The notes under the pieces: generated by a model | The model's database searches: none | What the model saw: only the letters and a program-made list of their open reading frames with translations | What the model was told of the DNA's origin: nothing | Source of the DNA: Palsa-504 sp963795795 | GTDB taxonomy: Bacteria; Actinomycetota; Actinomycetes; Streptosporangiales; Streptosporangiaceae | Direction: 5' to 3' | Assembly (NCBI GenBank): GCA_963795795.1 | Contig: CAWCJS010000024.1 | Coordinates: 248,001-312,000, forward strand | DNA: 64,000 nucleotides | Position numbers and translations under genes: made by a program | Part shown: in pieces, positions 45,456 through 56,061 of the stretch | Position numbering within the stretch: position 1 is the stretch's first letter | Layout: the number at the start of each line of letters is the position of its first letter

Positions 45456-46853
45456 TCACACCTGGACGAACTCAATGCCGGCGAGCTGGCAGAACACGCG
45501 CCATGACGCAGCGTGGCGGCCGAGGTTCATCACCTCGTGGTGCGGGCCACCTGCGGTCAGCCATCCGTTCAGGCATCGGCGCAGTCCCGAGGCGGGCCGG
45601 AACTGGCCGTAGGGCATCTCCAGGGCGGGCAGGGGCTGGCTGTCCAGGTTCTCGCCCTCGGCCACCACCAGCCGGAACCGCTCGCCCTCGAGCGATACCA
45701 GCGTCGCCAGCGTGGCCGGGCCCGGCTGGTACTGGAACAGGAAGGTCGGCGGGTCGGCCAGCCTGCCGATGCCGAGCGGGCGCTTGATCAGCCGCACCGG
45801 CCGGTCCGAACGGGCTATCTTCCAGTTGCCCTCGCCCATGTGGCTCATCAGCACCGAGTCGGACGGGAAGTCCATCGCGTACATCTCGGTGAAGTGGGCG
45901 TCGCCGATCAGCGTGTGACCGGCGGAGACCAGGCAGGCGGTCAGCACGTCGCCTTCAGCGGCGTAGCCGTAGCCCTCGGCCATCAGCGTGGAGGCGGCCG
46001 CGAGCGGCAGCCGGGAGAACCGGCCGTCCTCGCCGATCGCGTCGAAGTGCGCGGTGTACGCCCCGTAGCCACCCCGGTCCAGGATGCCCTTGATCGCGAC
46101 CTGCATCCGCGCGTGGTCGGCGCGCTCGTCCGCCGACAGCGCCGGGTCGATCTCGAACCTCGCGTCCTCGAACGCGATCACCTCGGCCACCTGCGCGTCG
46201 GTGACCGCGAGCATGCCGCGGTACAGGTCGCCTTGCGCCACGGCGCGGATCTGCGGGCCGAGGCTGCGAATCAGCGCGCTCTCGTCTACCCGGATGTCGC
46301 CCATGTCGTTCATCGCGTAGCCGACCAGCGCGACCTTAAGCGATCTCCACGCCGTCACCGCCGCCGCGGCCCGCGCCCAGCGGCCCACGTCGGCGCGGAA
46401 CGCCTCGCTGCGCCAGTCGTCGGTCAGCGCGCAGAACGCACGCCCGGCGCGGACCATGGCGTTGGCCGTATCCTGCGCCCCGTGCACGCCCTGGTTGTAC
46501 GTCATGTCCGCCATGTCCCACGCGGGGGTAACCGCTGGCTCGGGCTGGATGTTGGCCAGGCAGATGGGCAGCCGGGACTGGGCCAGCAGCCGCGCGACCC
46601 GCATGGCAGGCCCGTAGGTCAGCATCACCACGAGCACGCCGTCAAGATCGGAGCTCTCGAACTCGCGCATGACCCGCTCGGCGTCTTCGCGGTGCTTCAC
46701 GACCTGGCCGGGGATGAACTCGGCGACCTCGGCCAGGCTGGCGGCCAGCTCGGCGGCGTACCCCTCCTGCCGCCGGGCGATGCCCGGGATCATGTCGTCG
46801 TACAGGTCCTGCATGATGCCGAGGATTCCGATCCGGGGCTTCCGCTCGGGCAT
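45456..46853 (-). CDS. araA: L-arabinose isomerase family protein
   Basis: 465 residues of the L-fucose/L-arabinose isomerase family, which converts L-arabinose to L-ribulose. Visible family parts are RIGILGIMQDLYDDM, VVMLTYGPAM, WDMADMTYNQGVHGAQD, the metal-binding region LMAEGYGYAAEGDVLTACLV with its glutamate, and MYAMDFPSDSVLMSHMGEGN with HMGEGN. It lies 19 bases downstream of araD in an araB-araD-araA operon. The arabinose assignment rests on that context; other pentoses are possible. Confidence 0.85.
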   Translation of the reverse strand: MPERKPRIGILGIMQDLYDDMIPGIARRQEGYAAELAASLAEVAEFIPGQVVKHREDAERVMREFESSDLDGVLVVMLTYGPAMRVARLLAQSRLPICLANIQPEPAVTPAWDMADMTYNQGVHGAQDTANAMVRAGRAFCALTDDWRSEAFRADVGRWARAAAAVTAWRSLKVALVGYAMNDMGDIRVDESALIRSLGPQIRAVAQGDLYRGMLAVTDAQVAEVIAFEDARFEIDPALSADERADHARMQVAIKGILDRGGYGAYTAHFDAIGEDGRFSRLPLAAASTLMAEGYGYAAEGDVLTACLVSAGHTLIGDAHFTEMYAMDFPSDSVLMSHMGEGNWKIARSDRPVRLIKRPLGIGRLADPPTFLFQYQPGPATLATLVSLEGERFRLVVAEGENLDSQPLPALEMPYGQFRPASGLRRCLNGWLTAGGPHHEVMNLGRHAASWRVFCQLAGIEFVQV

Positions 46854-46872
46854 TCACAGCCTCCCTGTGGGT

Positions 46873-47583
46873 TCAGCGCTGGCCGTACTCGTTCTGGTAC
46901 CGCCGGTACAAGGCGTCGATCTGCTCTGGCGGCAGCGGGGTCAGCTGACCGGAGATGCTGGCCAGGTGGACGGTGCAGGCCGCGTCCTCGCACATCACCG
47001 CCGCCTTGACCGCGTCGCGCGCGGTGGCGCCGACGGCGAACACCCCGTGGTTACGCAGCAGCACGGCAGGCGAGCGGTGGCCCGACAGGGTGGCGACCAC
47101 CGCGTGACCGATCTCCTCGCCTCCGATCGGCGCGAACGGCCCGAGCGGTATCTCGCCGCCGAACTCGTCGGCCATCGCGGTAAGCACGCAGGGGATCGGC
47201 TCGCCGCGGGCGGCCCAGGCGGTGGCGTACCGGGAATGGGTGTGCACCACGCCGCCCACGTGCGGCATGTGCCGGTAGATGTAGGCGTGCGAGGCGGTAT
47301 CGCTGGACGGGCTGAGCTCACCGCCGACCCTGGCGCCGTTCAGGTCGCAGACCACCATGATCTCAGCGGTCAGGTCGGCGTAGGCGACGCCGCTCGGCTT
47401 GATCACGAGCAGGTCTGTGCCTGGCACCCGGGCCGAGACGTTGCCGGAGGTCCACGCCACCAGGCCGTGGCGCACCAGCTCGGCATGCAGGTCCGCGACG
47501 GTGTGGCGGGTCCGGCGGACCGCGTCGGCGGCGGAACCGGCGTGCATCGCGGGGTGGGGGCTGGCGGCGGGGACCGGGCTCAT
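46873..47583 (-). CDS. araD: L-ribulose-5-phosphate 4-epimerase / class II aldolase
   Basis: 236 residues. It makes D-xylulose 5-phosphate from L-ribulose 5-phosphate. Zinc ligands are in VVHTHSRYATAWA and LRNHGVFAVG, with WTSGNVSARVPGTDLLVIKP at the phosphate site. ATG 47583 overlaps the araB stop (ATGA). In the given sequence the araB reading frame also runs into araD because of a one-base insertion just upstream; the ATG start is still the correct one for this enzyme. Confidence 0.9.
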   Translation of the reverse strand: MSPVPAASPHPAMHAGSAADAVRRTRHTVADLHAELVRHGLVAWTSGNVSARVPGTDLLVIKPSGVAYADLTAEIMVVCDLNGARVGGELSPSSDTASHAYIYRHMPHVGGVVHTHSRYATAWAARGEPIPCVLTAMADEFGGEIPLGPFAPIGGEEIGHAVVATLSGHRSPAVLLRNHGVFAVGATARDAVKAAVMCEDAACTVHLASISGQLTPLPPEQIDALYRRYQNEYGQR

Positions 47584-49294
47584 GGCTGGCCGCCACCGGC
47601 GGCCGACCCGGCGGGCACGCTCGGCTCGTACCCGGTCGCGTAGCGCCCGGAGCCGGTGCATGACCTCATTGGCGCCGCGCCCGAAATAGTCGTGCAGCAC
47701 GACGTACTCGGCGTAGAGCTGATCGTAGACGTCCGCGTTCGCCGGGATCGGTTTATAGGCACCCGCGTGCATCCGGCCCATCGCGGTCGCGGCGTTCGGC
47801 ACATCCGGGTAAACGCCCGCCGCGACGGCGGCGTGAATGGCCGAGCCGAGGGCCGGGGCCTGCTCGGAAGCGACCAGGCTCAGCGGGCGGCGGTTCACGT
47901 CGGCGTAGATCTGCATGAGCAGCTCGTTGCGCATCAGCCCGCCTGCGATGATCAGTTCGGTGACCGGGAGGCCTGCCGCCTGGAACGCGTCGATGATGAC
48001 CCTGGTACCGAACGCGGTCGCCTCGAGCAGCGCCCGGTAGATCTCTGGTGCCCGGCTGGCCAGCGTCAGGCCGACGATGGCACCGGAGAGGTGATGGTCG
48101 ACCAGCACGCTGCGGTTCCCGTTGACCCAGTCCAGGGCGATCGAGACCAGCCGCTCCGGCGGGCTGCGCGGCGGCCTCGGTGCTGAGCAGCTCATGGAGC
48201 GTGAGCCCGCGGCGGCGGGCGGCGGTGTGGTATTCAGGCGGCGCCAGATGCTCGGCGAACCAGGTGAAGATGTCACCGACTCCGCTCTGGCCTGCCTCGT
48301 AGCCCCACGATCCGGCCACGATCCCGCCGTCGACCACGCCGCACATGCCCGGCACCTCGGCCAGCGTCTGGCCGTTCATGACGTGGCACGTCGAGGTGCC
48401 TATGATCGCGACCAGCTGGCCTGGCGCGATTGCGTTGGCCGCGGGCGGGGTCACGTGCGCGTCCACGTTGCCGACGGCGACGGCGATGCCTGCGGGCAGC
48501 TGGGTCCAGGCGGCGGCGCGCGGGGCGAGCGAGCCGGCCCGGCCGCCGAGCGCGGAGACCGGGTGGGCCAGCTTGTCGGCGGCGAACCCGGCGAACCCGG
48601 GGTGCAGCGCGGCCAGGAACCCGCGCGACGGATACTGCCCGTCCTGCCAGATGCCCTTGTACCCGGCGGTGCAGGCGTTCCTGGTCTCGGCGCCGGTCAG
48701 CTGCCAGATGATCCAGTCGGCGGCCTCGATCCACCGGTCGGCCAGCCGGTAGACGTCCGGATCCTCCTCCAGCAGCTGCAGCGCCTTCGCGAACTGCCAC
48801 TCGGCCGAGATCTTGCCGCCGTAACGGGCGAGCCACGGCTCGCCGCTGGTTTGCGCCAGCGCGGTGATCCGGTCCGCCTGCGGCTGGCTGGCGTGATGCT
48901 TCCACAGCTTCGGCGTAGGCGTGCGGGCGGTCCGCGCAGCTCCGAGAACTCGCAGAGCGGGGTTCCGTCGGCCAGGACGGGCAGCACCGTGCAGGCCGTG
49001 AAGTCGGTGCCGATGCCGATCACCTGCTTCGGGTCAATGCCGGCGGCGGCCACCGCGGCGGGCACGGCCTGCCGGAGCACGTCCCGGTAGTCCTCGGGGT
49101 CCTGCAGCGCCCAGTCGGGCGGGAGCGGCCTGCCCGAGCGGGCCAGCGACGGTATCCATCACGCCGTGCCGGTACTCGTGCACGGCAGTGCCGAGCTCTG
49201 CGCCATCGGCCACCCGCACCACCAGGGCGCGACCGGACAGGGTGCCGAAGTCAACGCCGACGACGTAGCCGCCCGGCCCGTTGTTAACGCTCAC
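47580..49294 (-). pseudogene. araB: FGGY-family ribulokinase, five one-base insertions
   Basis: Read across the breaks, this is a full FGGY kinase of about 570 residues that phosphorylates L-ribulose. Pieces in order: VVGVDFGTLSGRALVVRVAD, GIGTDFTACTVLPVLADG, KLWKHHASQPQADRI, YGGKISAEWQFAKALQLLEE, IIGTSTCHVMNGQ, IIAGGLMRNELLMQIYADVN. Each frame change corresponds to one extra base: near 49147, 48940, 48920, 48160 and 47640 (an extra G in a GGG run). After the last correction it ends YEPSVPAGSAAGGGQP, with TGA overlapping the araD ATG. The GTG start at 49294 lies inside a LacI-type operator. Five insertions in 1.7 kb point to poor local sequence rather than decay. Confidence 0.85.
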
Positions 49295-49295
49295 A
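49282..49295. promoter_or_regulatory. LacI-type operator at the araB start
   Basis: TGTTAACGCTCACA covers the araB start codon, within a longer dyad GTTGT...ACAAC. Near-identical sites lie at 50450 (between lacI and xylA) and 57680 (before the sugar ABC operon). Binding here would block araBDA expression. Confidence 0.6.
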
Positions 49296-49364
49296 ACCTC
49301 ATTCTGACGCAACCGGTCCGCCGGAGCGAGCCCGATCGCGGGAACCGCCAGATCGCCGGAACCG

Positions 49365-50398
49365 TCAGCGCAGCTTGCGGCCACCGGCCGGGCCTGAGCT
49401 CGAACCCGCACGACAAGTGCCGGTTCTTTCGGCAGCGTCGGCCGGGGCGCGTGCTCGTCGGAGATGCGGTCCAGGAGCAGGTGCAAGGCGCGCCTGCCCA
49501 GCTCGCCGAAATCCTGGCGGACCGTCGTCAGCGGCGGCAGGAAGAACGCGGCCTCGGGAACATCGTCGAAGCCCACCACGCTGACATCGCCGGGAACGCG
49601 GCGGCCGCACTCGGCCAGAGCGCGGAGCAGGCCGAGCGCCATCGGGTCGTTACCGCACAGCACCGCGGTCACCTCGTGCATGGCGGCCAGCGCGGTGGCC
49701 GACCTCGTAGCCGGACCGCGCCGACCAGTCACCGCGGAGCAGGTCCGGTTCGGGCGCGCCCGCCGAGCGCAGGGTCCCCCGCCAGCCTTCGACCCGTTCC
49801 TGAGCATCCAGCCAGCTGTCCGGGCCACCGATATGGTGCACGGTCTCATGCCCCAGGTCGAGCAGGTGCTGCGTGGCTTTCGCCGCTCCGGACAGGTTGT
49901 CGATGGCCACCGAGGGAAGGCGGGCGCGTGTCCCGCATCCCACGGCGACCAGCGGCATGTCGCCGGCAAGTCCGGTGAGGGCCTGGACCGCGGCGGTCTC
50001 CGGCGCGATGACGATGATGCCGTCGACGCCCTGGCTGAGGAACCGCTCGACCGCCTCGTCAGCGACCGGCGGTCAAAGCGGGCCAGGCTGGCGATCGCGA
50101 CCGAGTAGCCGGGATGGGCGGCCGCTCGATGCCGTACAGCATCGAGGACGGCCCGTAGAGCGTGTTGTCGAAGCTGATCACGCCGAGCACGTTGGTGCGG
50201 CCGGTGACGAGCGACCGGGCGGCGGCGTTAGGACGATAGCCCAGGTGGCGGATGGCGGCGAGGACGGTGGCCCTGGTCTTGCGGGCTGACGTTAGGGTGG
50301 CCGTTGAGCACGCGCGAGACCGTCTGGTGGGAGACGCCGGCCTGCCGCGCGACATCGGCCATGACCGGCTTGGCTGACGGGCGGCTCGCAGTAGACAT
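49365..50398 (-). pseudogene. LacI-family regulator, about five one-base indels
   Basis: Read through, this is a LacI repressor of about 345 residues. The helix-turn-helix is VMADVARQAGVSHQTVSRVL with NGHPNVSP. Then come ATVLAAIRHLGYRPNAAARS and VLGVISFDN. The sugar-binding domain has DGIIVIAPE, PSVAIDNLSGAAKATQHLL, VTAVLCGNDPMALGLLRALA and VPGDVSVVGFDDVPEAAFFL, ending GPAGGRKLR before a TGA at 49365. Breaks: +1 near 50280, -1 near 50122, -1 near 50059, +1 near 49709, -1 near 49405. It starts at ATG 50398, divergent from xylA, and precedes araB. It is the obvious candidate to bind the nearby operators. Confidence 0.82.
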
Positions 50399-50449
50399 CA
50401 CACGGTCATCTCTTTAGTCTGGTCAGCCGTCCACCTTCTGCGCCGTGGT

Positions 50450-50463
50450 TGAGAACGCTCACA
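50450..50463. promoter_or_regulatory. LacI-type operator between lacI and xylA
   Basis: TGAGAACGCTCACA contains the short palindrome TGAG-AACG-CTCA and matches the other two sites at 9 to 11 of 14 positions. It sits in the 207-base divergent gap, 52 bases from the lacI start, and could govern both lacI and xylAB. Confidence 0.55.
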
Positions 50464-50605
50464 GGCAGCCAGGCCAGGCCAAGTATAGTCCAGACCACCG
50501 GACTCCCAGCTGAGGGCCGGCCCTCGCCGCTCCCCACCGCTGACGGCACAATGGCGACAAGAACATCGCGACGCCTGTCTACTCGGCGAACCCCATGGAG
50601 GTCTG

Positions 50606-51794
50606 ATGCCCGCTCAGCCCACGCCCGCCGACCACTTCACCTTCGGGCTCTGGACCGTCGGCTGGCCCGCGCGTGACCCGTTCGGCGATCCGACGCGAGC
50701 ACCGCTCGACCCCGTGGAGGCGGTGCACGAGCTGGCCGGGCTCGGCGCGTACGGCGTGACCTTCCACGACGATGACCTGATCCCGTTCGGCAGCGACGAC
50801 GCCGCCCGCGGTCGCCACATCGACCGGTTCACCGCCGCGCTGAAGGAGACCGGCCTGGTGGTGCCGATGATGACGACGAACCTGTTCACCCACCCGGTGT
50901 TCAAGGACGGCGGGTTTCACCAGCAACGATCGCGCCGTGCGCCGGTTCGCGCTGCGCAAGGTGATGCGCAACATCGATCTGGCCGCGCAGCTCGGCGCGC
51001 GCACCTACGTGATGTGGGGCGGGCGCGAGGGCAGCGAGTACGACAGCGCGAAGGACGTGCGGGCGGCGCTCGACCGCTACCGGGAGGCGGTCGACATGCT
51101 GGCCGGCTACGTGCAGGACCACGATTACGGCATCCGGTTCGCGCTGGAGCCGAAGCCGAACGAGCCGCGCGGGGACATCCTGCTGCCGACCGTCGGGCAC
51201 GCGCTGGCGTTCATCTCGAGCCTGGAGCACCACGAGATGGTCGGGCTGAACCCCGAGGTCGGCCACGAGCAGATGGCCGGGCTCAACTTCGCCCACGGCG
51301 TCGCCCAGGCGCTGTGGCACGGCAAGCTGTTCCATATCGACCTGAACGGCCAGCGCGGGATCAAGTTCGACCAGGACCTGGTGTTCGGCCACGGCGACCT
51401 GATGAACGCCTTCTCGCTGGTCGACCTGCTGGAGTTCGGCGGAATCGGCGGCGGGCCGGCCTACGACGGGCCGCGGCACTTCGACTACAAGCCATCGCGG
51501 ACCGAGGACAAGGCGGGCGTGTGGGCCTCGGCCGCGGCGAACATGCGGATGTACCTGCTGCTCAAGGAGCGGGCGGCGGCGTTCCGGGCCGACCCGGAGG
51601 TGATCGAGGCCCAGGCCGCGAGCCGGGTGGCGGAACTCGGCACGCCGACCCTGGCGCCCGGCGAGACCTACGCCGGGCTGCTCGCCGACCGCAGCGCCTT
51701 CGAGGACTTCGACGCCGACGCGGCCGGGGCGCCCGGCTACGGGTTCGTCCGGCTCAACCAGCTGGCGATCGAGCACCTGCTGCGCGCCCGGTGA
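50606..51794 (+). pseudogene. xylA: Xylose isomerase, one frame break
   Basis: About 395 residues when corrected. It converts D-xylose to D-xylulose. Family motifs are TFGLWTVGWPARDPFG, VTFHDDDLIPFG (catalytic histidine), MMTTNLFTHPVFKDGGF, VMWGGREGSEYD, FALEPKPNEPRGDILLPT (metal glutamate) and LNPEVGHEQMAGLNF. A single extra T in the GGGTTTCACC stretch near 50918 shifts the frame; removing it gives GFTSNDRAVRRFALRK. The start is ATG 50606 with GGAGG upstream. Its stop shares GTGA with xylB. Confidence 0.9.
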
Positions 51795-53229
51795 GCGCGC
51801 TGGTCGCGGGGATCGACTCGTCCACCCAGTCGTGCAAGGTGGTGATCCGCGACGCCGACACCGGGGCCCTGGTGCGCGAGGGCCGGGCGGCGCACCCGCC
51901 CGGCACCGAGGTCGACCCCGCGGCCTGGTGGCGCGCGCTGCTGGAGGCCCTGGCCGAAGCGGGCGGCCTGGACGACGTCGCGGCCGTCTCGGTGGCCGGC
52001 CAGCAGCACGGCATGGTCTGCCTCGATGAGCGCGGGGAGGTCGTCCGGCCCGCGTTGCTGTGGAACGACACCAGGTCGGCGGGGGCGGCGGCCGAGCTGG
52101 TCGCCGAACTCGGTGGCGGTGACGCGGCGCGCGGCGCTGCCGGTGGGCGGAGGCGGTCGGCAGCGTGCCGGTCGCCGCGTTCACGGTGACGAAGCTGCGC
52201 TGGCTCGCGGAGCACGAGCCGGCCGCGATGGCGCGCACGGCCGCCGTCTGCCTGCCGCACGACTGGCTCACGTGGCAGCTGGCCGGGCCGGCGGCGACCT
52301 GGACCGCCTGAGCACCGACCGCAGTGACGCCAGCGGCACCGGCTACTGGTCCCCCGCGGCCGGCGCCTACCGGCCGGACCTGCTGCGGCGCGCCTGCGGC
52401 GCGAACCGGCCGTCCCGCGCGTGCTCGGTCCCGCCGAGCCGGCGGGAGAGGTGGCGGGAGGCGAGCCCGCCGCCGGCTGGGTCGCGCCGGGCCGGGCCGA
52501 TCCTGCTCGGCCCGGGCGCCGGCGACAACGCGGCCGCCGCGCTCGGCCTCGGCGCTGCGGCCGGCGACGTCGTGATCTCCGTCGGCACCTCCGGCACGGT
52601 TTTCGCCGTGAGCGACACTCCGACGGCCGATGCGACCGGCGCGATCGCCGGGTTCGCCGACGCGACCGGGCGGTTCCTGCCGCTGGTCTGCACGCTGAAC
52701 GCGGCCCGGGTGCTCGAGGCGGTCGCGGCCATGCTCGGCGTCGGCCTGGACGAGCTCGCCCGGCTGGCGCTGTCGGCCCCGCCCGGGGCCGGCGGGCTGG
52801 TCCTGCTGCCTTACCTCGAGGGCGAGCGGACGCCGAACCGGCCGGACGCCACCGGCGCGCTGCAGGGTCTGACCGGGGCGAACGCCAGGCCGGAGAACCT
52901 GGCCAGGGCCGCGGTCGAGGGAATGCTCTGCGGGCTCGCCGACGGGCTCGACGCGATCCGGGCGGCGGGCGTCGGTGCGGCGCGTCCTGCTGATCGGCGG
53001 CGGCGCGCGGTCGGAGGCGGTGCGGCGGATCGCGCCCGCGGTGTTCGGCGTCCCGGTCGAGGTGCCCGAGGCGGGCGAGTACGTCGCCGACGGCGCGGCC
53101 CGGCAGGCCGCCTGGCTACTGGCCGGCGGCGCGGCGCCGCCGGACTGGACACTGGCGGCGACCCGGCGCTACGAAGCCGAACCCGAGCCCGCGATCCGCG
53201 ACCGCTACGCCGCGGTGCGGGACGCCTGA
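51791..53229 (+). pseudogene. xylB: Xylulokinase, several one-base indels
   Basis: FGGY kinase of about 480 residues, phosphorylating D-xylulose. It starts at GTG 51791 (LVAGIDSSTQSCKVVIRDAD), coupled to xylA. Further pieces are VSVAGQQHGMVCLDERG, LLWNDTRSAGAAAEL, LRWLAEHEPAAMARTAAVCL, STDRSDASGTGYWSP, LGPGAGDNAAAALGLGAA, VISVGTSGTVFAV, LPYLEGERTPNRPDATGAL and LLIGGGARSEAVRRIAP. They lie in different frames, with changes near 52143, 52290, 52400-52490 (two, compensating) and 52977. Like araB and lacI it lies in the region of dense indels, so it may be intact in the organism. Confidence 0.85.
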
Positions 53230-53346
53230 TCCCGGCCGGCGGGGCGGACGCGCGAACCGCGTGCTTAGCCCGTCAGTGTGCCTGGAGTCGGCTGGTTAGC
53301 GATCGTGATATGCCGATCTTCACTGCTTGGTCGCTCGCGCTTCGGT

Positions 53347-53931
53347 CTAGGGGCGGCCGGGGCGGGTCACGCGCAGGAAGATGATCAACACGACGAACAG
53401 TACAGCGATTGCTGCCGGTGTTAGCGTGCCGGCCCAGTCGAAGCCGGGACTGGGGGAGAACGGGGCGTTCGATGACCACCACTGCCCGAGCTGGCCGGCA
53501 TGGGCCGCCATTTCCTGGATGAGTTCTGTACAAGTGGAACCGGATGCCGCCGGGCACGTACCTCCCGCCTGGGCGACGGTGGGAGCGAGGGCGCGGCCGT
53601 TGCTTAGGGCGTTCGTTGCGGCGACGGCGGCGAAGGTGGTGGCGGCGAGGGCGGATACGACCATGACGCCTCGGCCGCCCAGGACGCGCAGCGCTAGGTC
53701 CGCGGCGGTGGCGGGTGTCGCGGCGGCGCGATCTACTGGCAGATCGGCGAGCAGGGTGGTTAGTACTTTCCCGGTGCGGGCGGCCAAGGCCTGCCCGGAT
53801 CGCTGGTCGAATTCGTCGGCTGTGATCCGGCCGACCCGGAAGGCATCGCTCAGCTCGGCCAGTGCCCGGTCGCGGTCGGCGTCAGATACCCGGAGGTCGC
53901 CAGGCGGAAAGTCCCTCGCGGCACTGTCCAT
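53347..53931 (-). CDS. DUF1707 domain membrane protein
   Basis: 194 residues. The N-terminal DUF1707 module reads LRVSDADRDRALAELSDAFR, then GRITADEFDQRSGQALAART. This module heads many actinobacterial membrane proteins. Two predicted helices follow (about residues 88-108 and 170-190), separated by an outer loop with two cysteines (GTCPAASGSTC). Function unknown. ATG 53931 is the start. It is a single gene between xylB and the sugar ABC operon. Confidence 0.85.
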   Translation of the reverse strand: MDSAARDFPPGDLRVSDADRDRALAELSDAFRVGRITADEFDQRSGQALAARTGKVLTTLLADLPVDRAAATPATAADLALRVLGGRGVMVVSALAATTFAAVAATNALSNGRALAPTVAQAGGTCPAASGSTCTELIQEMAAHAGQLGQWWSSNAPFSPSPGFDWAGTLTPAAIAVLFVVLIIFLRVTRPGRP

Positions 53932-54072
53932 AATTCATGCTCCTTCGGAGCGAGTTCGGCGTATAGCCGCATGGTAATGCGCGGCGGGCGGTAAGCATCA
54001 GCCCGCCGGGCCTTCGGTATGAGGTCCGGCGCCAGTAGGCGCGCCGACCATGGGGAGAGGGCTGCCTCCCCA

Positions 54073-54861
54073 TCACGCGGAACGTTGACGCTCCTGCAGT
54101 GCCCTGCGGTATTCCTCGATCACGATGTCGTTGAGCTCCTGGACCGAGGTGTCCTTGGCCAGCTTGTCCAACGTGATCTCGCCGTGCTGCAGGAGGTTCA
54201 CCCGGTCGCAGATGTCCAGCACCTGCCCGTAGTTGTGCGCGATGATGATGATCGACACGTCGCCCTTGCGCTTCAGGTCCTGGATCAGGTCCAGGATCAG
54301 GGCAGCCTCCTTGGCGCCCATGGCCGCCAGCGGCTCATCGAGGAGCAGGATCTTCGCGGCCGTGAACACCGAGCGGGCCACCGCGATGGCCTGGCGCTGG
54401 CCGCCGGAGAGCGCGGCGACGTCGGCGTCGACGGACGGGATGTGCACGCCCATCTCGTCCAGGTACTGGCGCGCGAGCCGCCGCATCGCCCGGTTGCTGA
54501 GCAGCAGCCCGCGGACCCGTTCCCGATTGAGGAACATGTTGTGGTAGACGCTGAGCTGATTGACCAGCGCCAGATCCTGGTACACGACGTCGATCCCGAG
54601 CGACCGGGCGTGATCGACCGACTTGAACGTGACCTGTTGGTCATCGAGCAGGATCCGGCCGGAATCGGGCTGCTGGAAGCCGCACAAGATCTTGATGAGG
54701 GTCGACTTGCCCGCCCCGTTGTCGCCGAGGAGGGCGAGCACCTCGCCGCGGGCCAGGTGCAGGTTCACGTCGCGCAGGGCGGTCACAGCGCCGAACTGCT
54801 TCGAGATGTGCTCGGCTCGCAGCACGTCTGTCCCGCTGGCCTGCGGCGCTTCCGCCGTCAT
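54073..54861 (-). CDS. Sugar ABC transporter ATPase (single domain)
   Basis: 262 residues with one ABC domain: Walker A LLGDNGAGKSTLIKIL, Q-loop YQDLALVNQL, signature LSGGQRQAIAVARS, Walker B ILLLDEPLAAMG and switch histidine in IIAHNYGQV. Most ribose/xylose ATPases are duplicated; the short form resembles FrcA-type transporters. It overlaps the permease gene by ATGA. GGGAGGG lies upstream of ATG 54861. It is the last gene of a binding protein-permease-ATPase operon. Confidence 0.93.
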   Translation of the reverse strand: MTAEAPQASGTDVLRAEHISKQFGAVTALRDVNLHLARGEVLALLGDNGAGKSTLIKILCGFQQPDSGRILLDDQQVTFKSVDHARSLGIDVVYQDLALVNQLSVYHNMFLNRERVRGLLLSNRAMRRLARQYLDEMGVHIPSVDADVAALSGGQRQAIAVARSVFTAAKILLLDEPLAAMGAKEAALILDLIQDLKRKGDVSIIIIAHNYGQVLDICDRVNLLQHGEITLDKLAKDTSVQELNDIVIEEYRRALQERQRSA

Positions 54862-55928
54862 CGTCGTACCCTCCCCCTGGCGCGCAGCCGCGCGAGCTGG
54901 ACGCTGGCGATCATTGAGATGAGGATGGCGCCGCCGAAGAAGATCTCCAGCGGATAGGCGCTGATCCCCAGCACCGCGAAGCCGTCCTGGAGAATCGTGA
55001 GGACGGACGCGCCGAGGAACGCGCCGATCATGGTGCCGGAGCCGCCGAGCATCGAGGTACCGCCGAGCACCGCGGCGGCGACCGCGTAGAACATCGGCTG
55101 GTAGGCGGCACCGCCGGAGAACGTGTCGATGACGTTGGTCTGGAACGCGATCTGGATGCCGACGAACCCGCCGAGCAGGGCGGTGATCATGAAGTTCCCG
55201 TACTTGATCCGGGCGACGTTGACGCCGGCCTTGGCCGACCCGAGCTGGTTGCCGCCGACCGCGATCGTGTGCAGCCCCCAGCGGGTCCGCCGCAAGAGCA
55301 CGTGGAAGAGGGCGACGAGGGCGACCGCCCAGATGATCTCGGCGAAGGCGTCGGTGCCGAGCCAGTGGCCGATGCCGAGCACCTTCGACGGGACGGGGGC
55401 CTGCTCGCCGTGGGCCATGGTCAGGATGAGGCCGTAGAGGACGAAGCCGGTGCCCAGGGTCGTGATGAACGACGGCACCCCGATGGTGACCGTGATAAAG
55501 GCGTTGACCCAGCCGATCGCCGCCGCGCAAACCAGCGCGAGGATGATCGCGAGGATGCCGGGCACGCCGTAGTACTGGATCAGGAAATACATGATGTAGG
55601 GCGTGAACGCGTAGATGAACCCGACCGAGATGTCGATCTCACCGCAGATCAGCAGCAGCACCTCGCCGAGCGCGATGATGATGATCGGCGCCGCGATCTG
55701 GCCGAGGTTGATCAGGTCGGCCTTCTCGAAGAACACGGCCCGGCCGGTCGAGGAGATCACGCCGAAGTAGAGGATCAGCAAGACCACGACCACGAACACG
55801 GTCAGCTCGCGCTGGCGCAACAGGAATGTTCCCGTTCCCCGCAGGTGCCGCCACGTGTCGTTCCCGTGCGCCGGGGATCCCGGGGGCTCTCCGGCCACAG
55901 CCGGAGTACGCTCGGCGGTCTCGCTCAC
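54858..55928 (-). CDS. Sugar ABC transporter permease (RbsC/FrcC-like)
   Basis: 356 residues, about nine helices of the BPD_transp_2 family. Family signs are LGEVLLLICGEIDISVGFIY, VTIGVPSFITTLGTGFVLYG, HTIAVGGNQLGSAKAGVNVA (coupling helix) and AAVLGGTSMLGGSGTMIGAF. GTG 55928 was preferred as the start over an earlier ATG at 55964 because GGGAGCGG precedes it. It lies 133 bases downstream of the binding-protein gene. Confidence 0.92.
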   Translation of the reverse strand: MSETAERTPAVAGEPPGSPAHGNDTWRHLRGTGTFLLRQRELTVFVVVVLLILYFGVISSTGRAVFFEKADLINLGQIAAPIIIIALGEVLLLICGEIDISVGFIYAFTPYIMYFLIQYYGVPGILAIILALVCAAAIGWVNAFITVTIGVPSFITTLGTGFVLYGLILTMAHGEQAPVPSKVLGIGHWLGTDAFAEIIWAVALVALFHVLLRRTRWGLHTIAVGGNQLGSAKAGVNVARIKYGNFMITALLGGFVGIQIAFQTNVIDTFSGGAAYQPMFYAVAAAVLGGTSMLGGSGTMIGAFLGASVLTILQDGFAVLGISAYPLEIFFGGAILISMIASVQLARLRARGRVRR

Positions 55929-56061
55929 CTCGGCCGCTCCCTTCCGTGTCCTTGCCGTCGGCACGCGTGGCGCGCCGACGCCGGGAACCGGCCCGCATCC
56001 ACAGGCCCAGTATCCGACGCCGACGCGCCACGATCGAGTCAGGACTTCGAACCGCAGCCCG

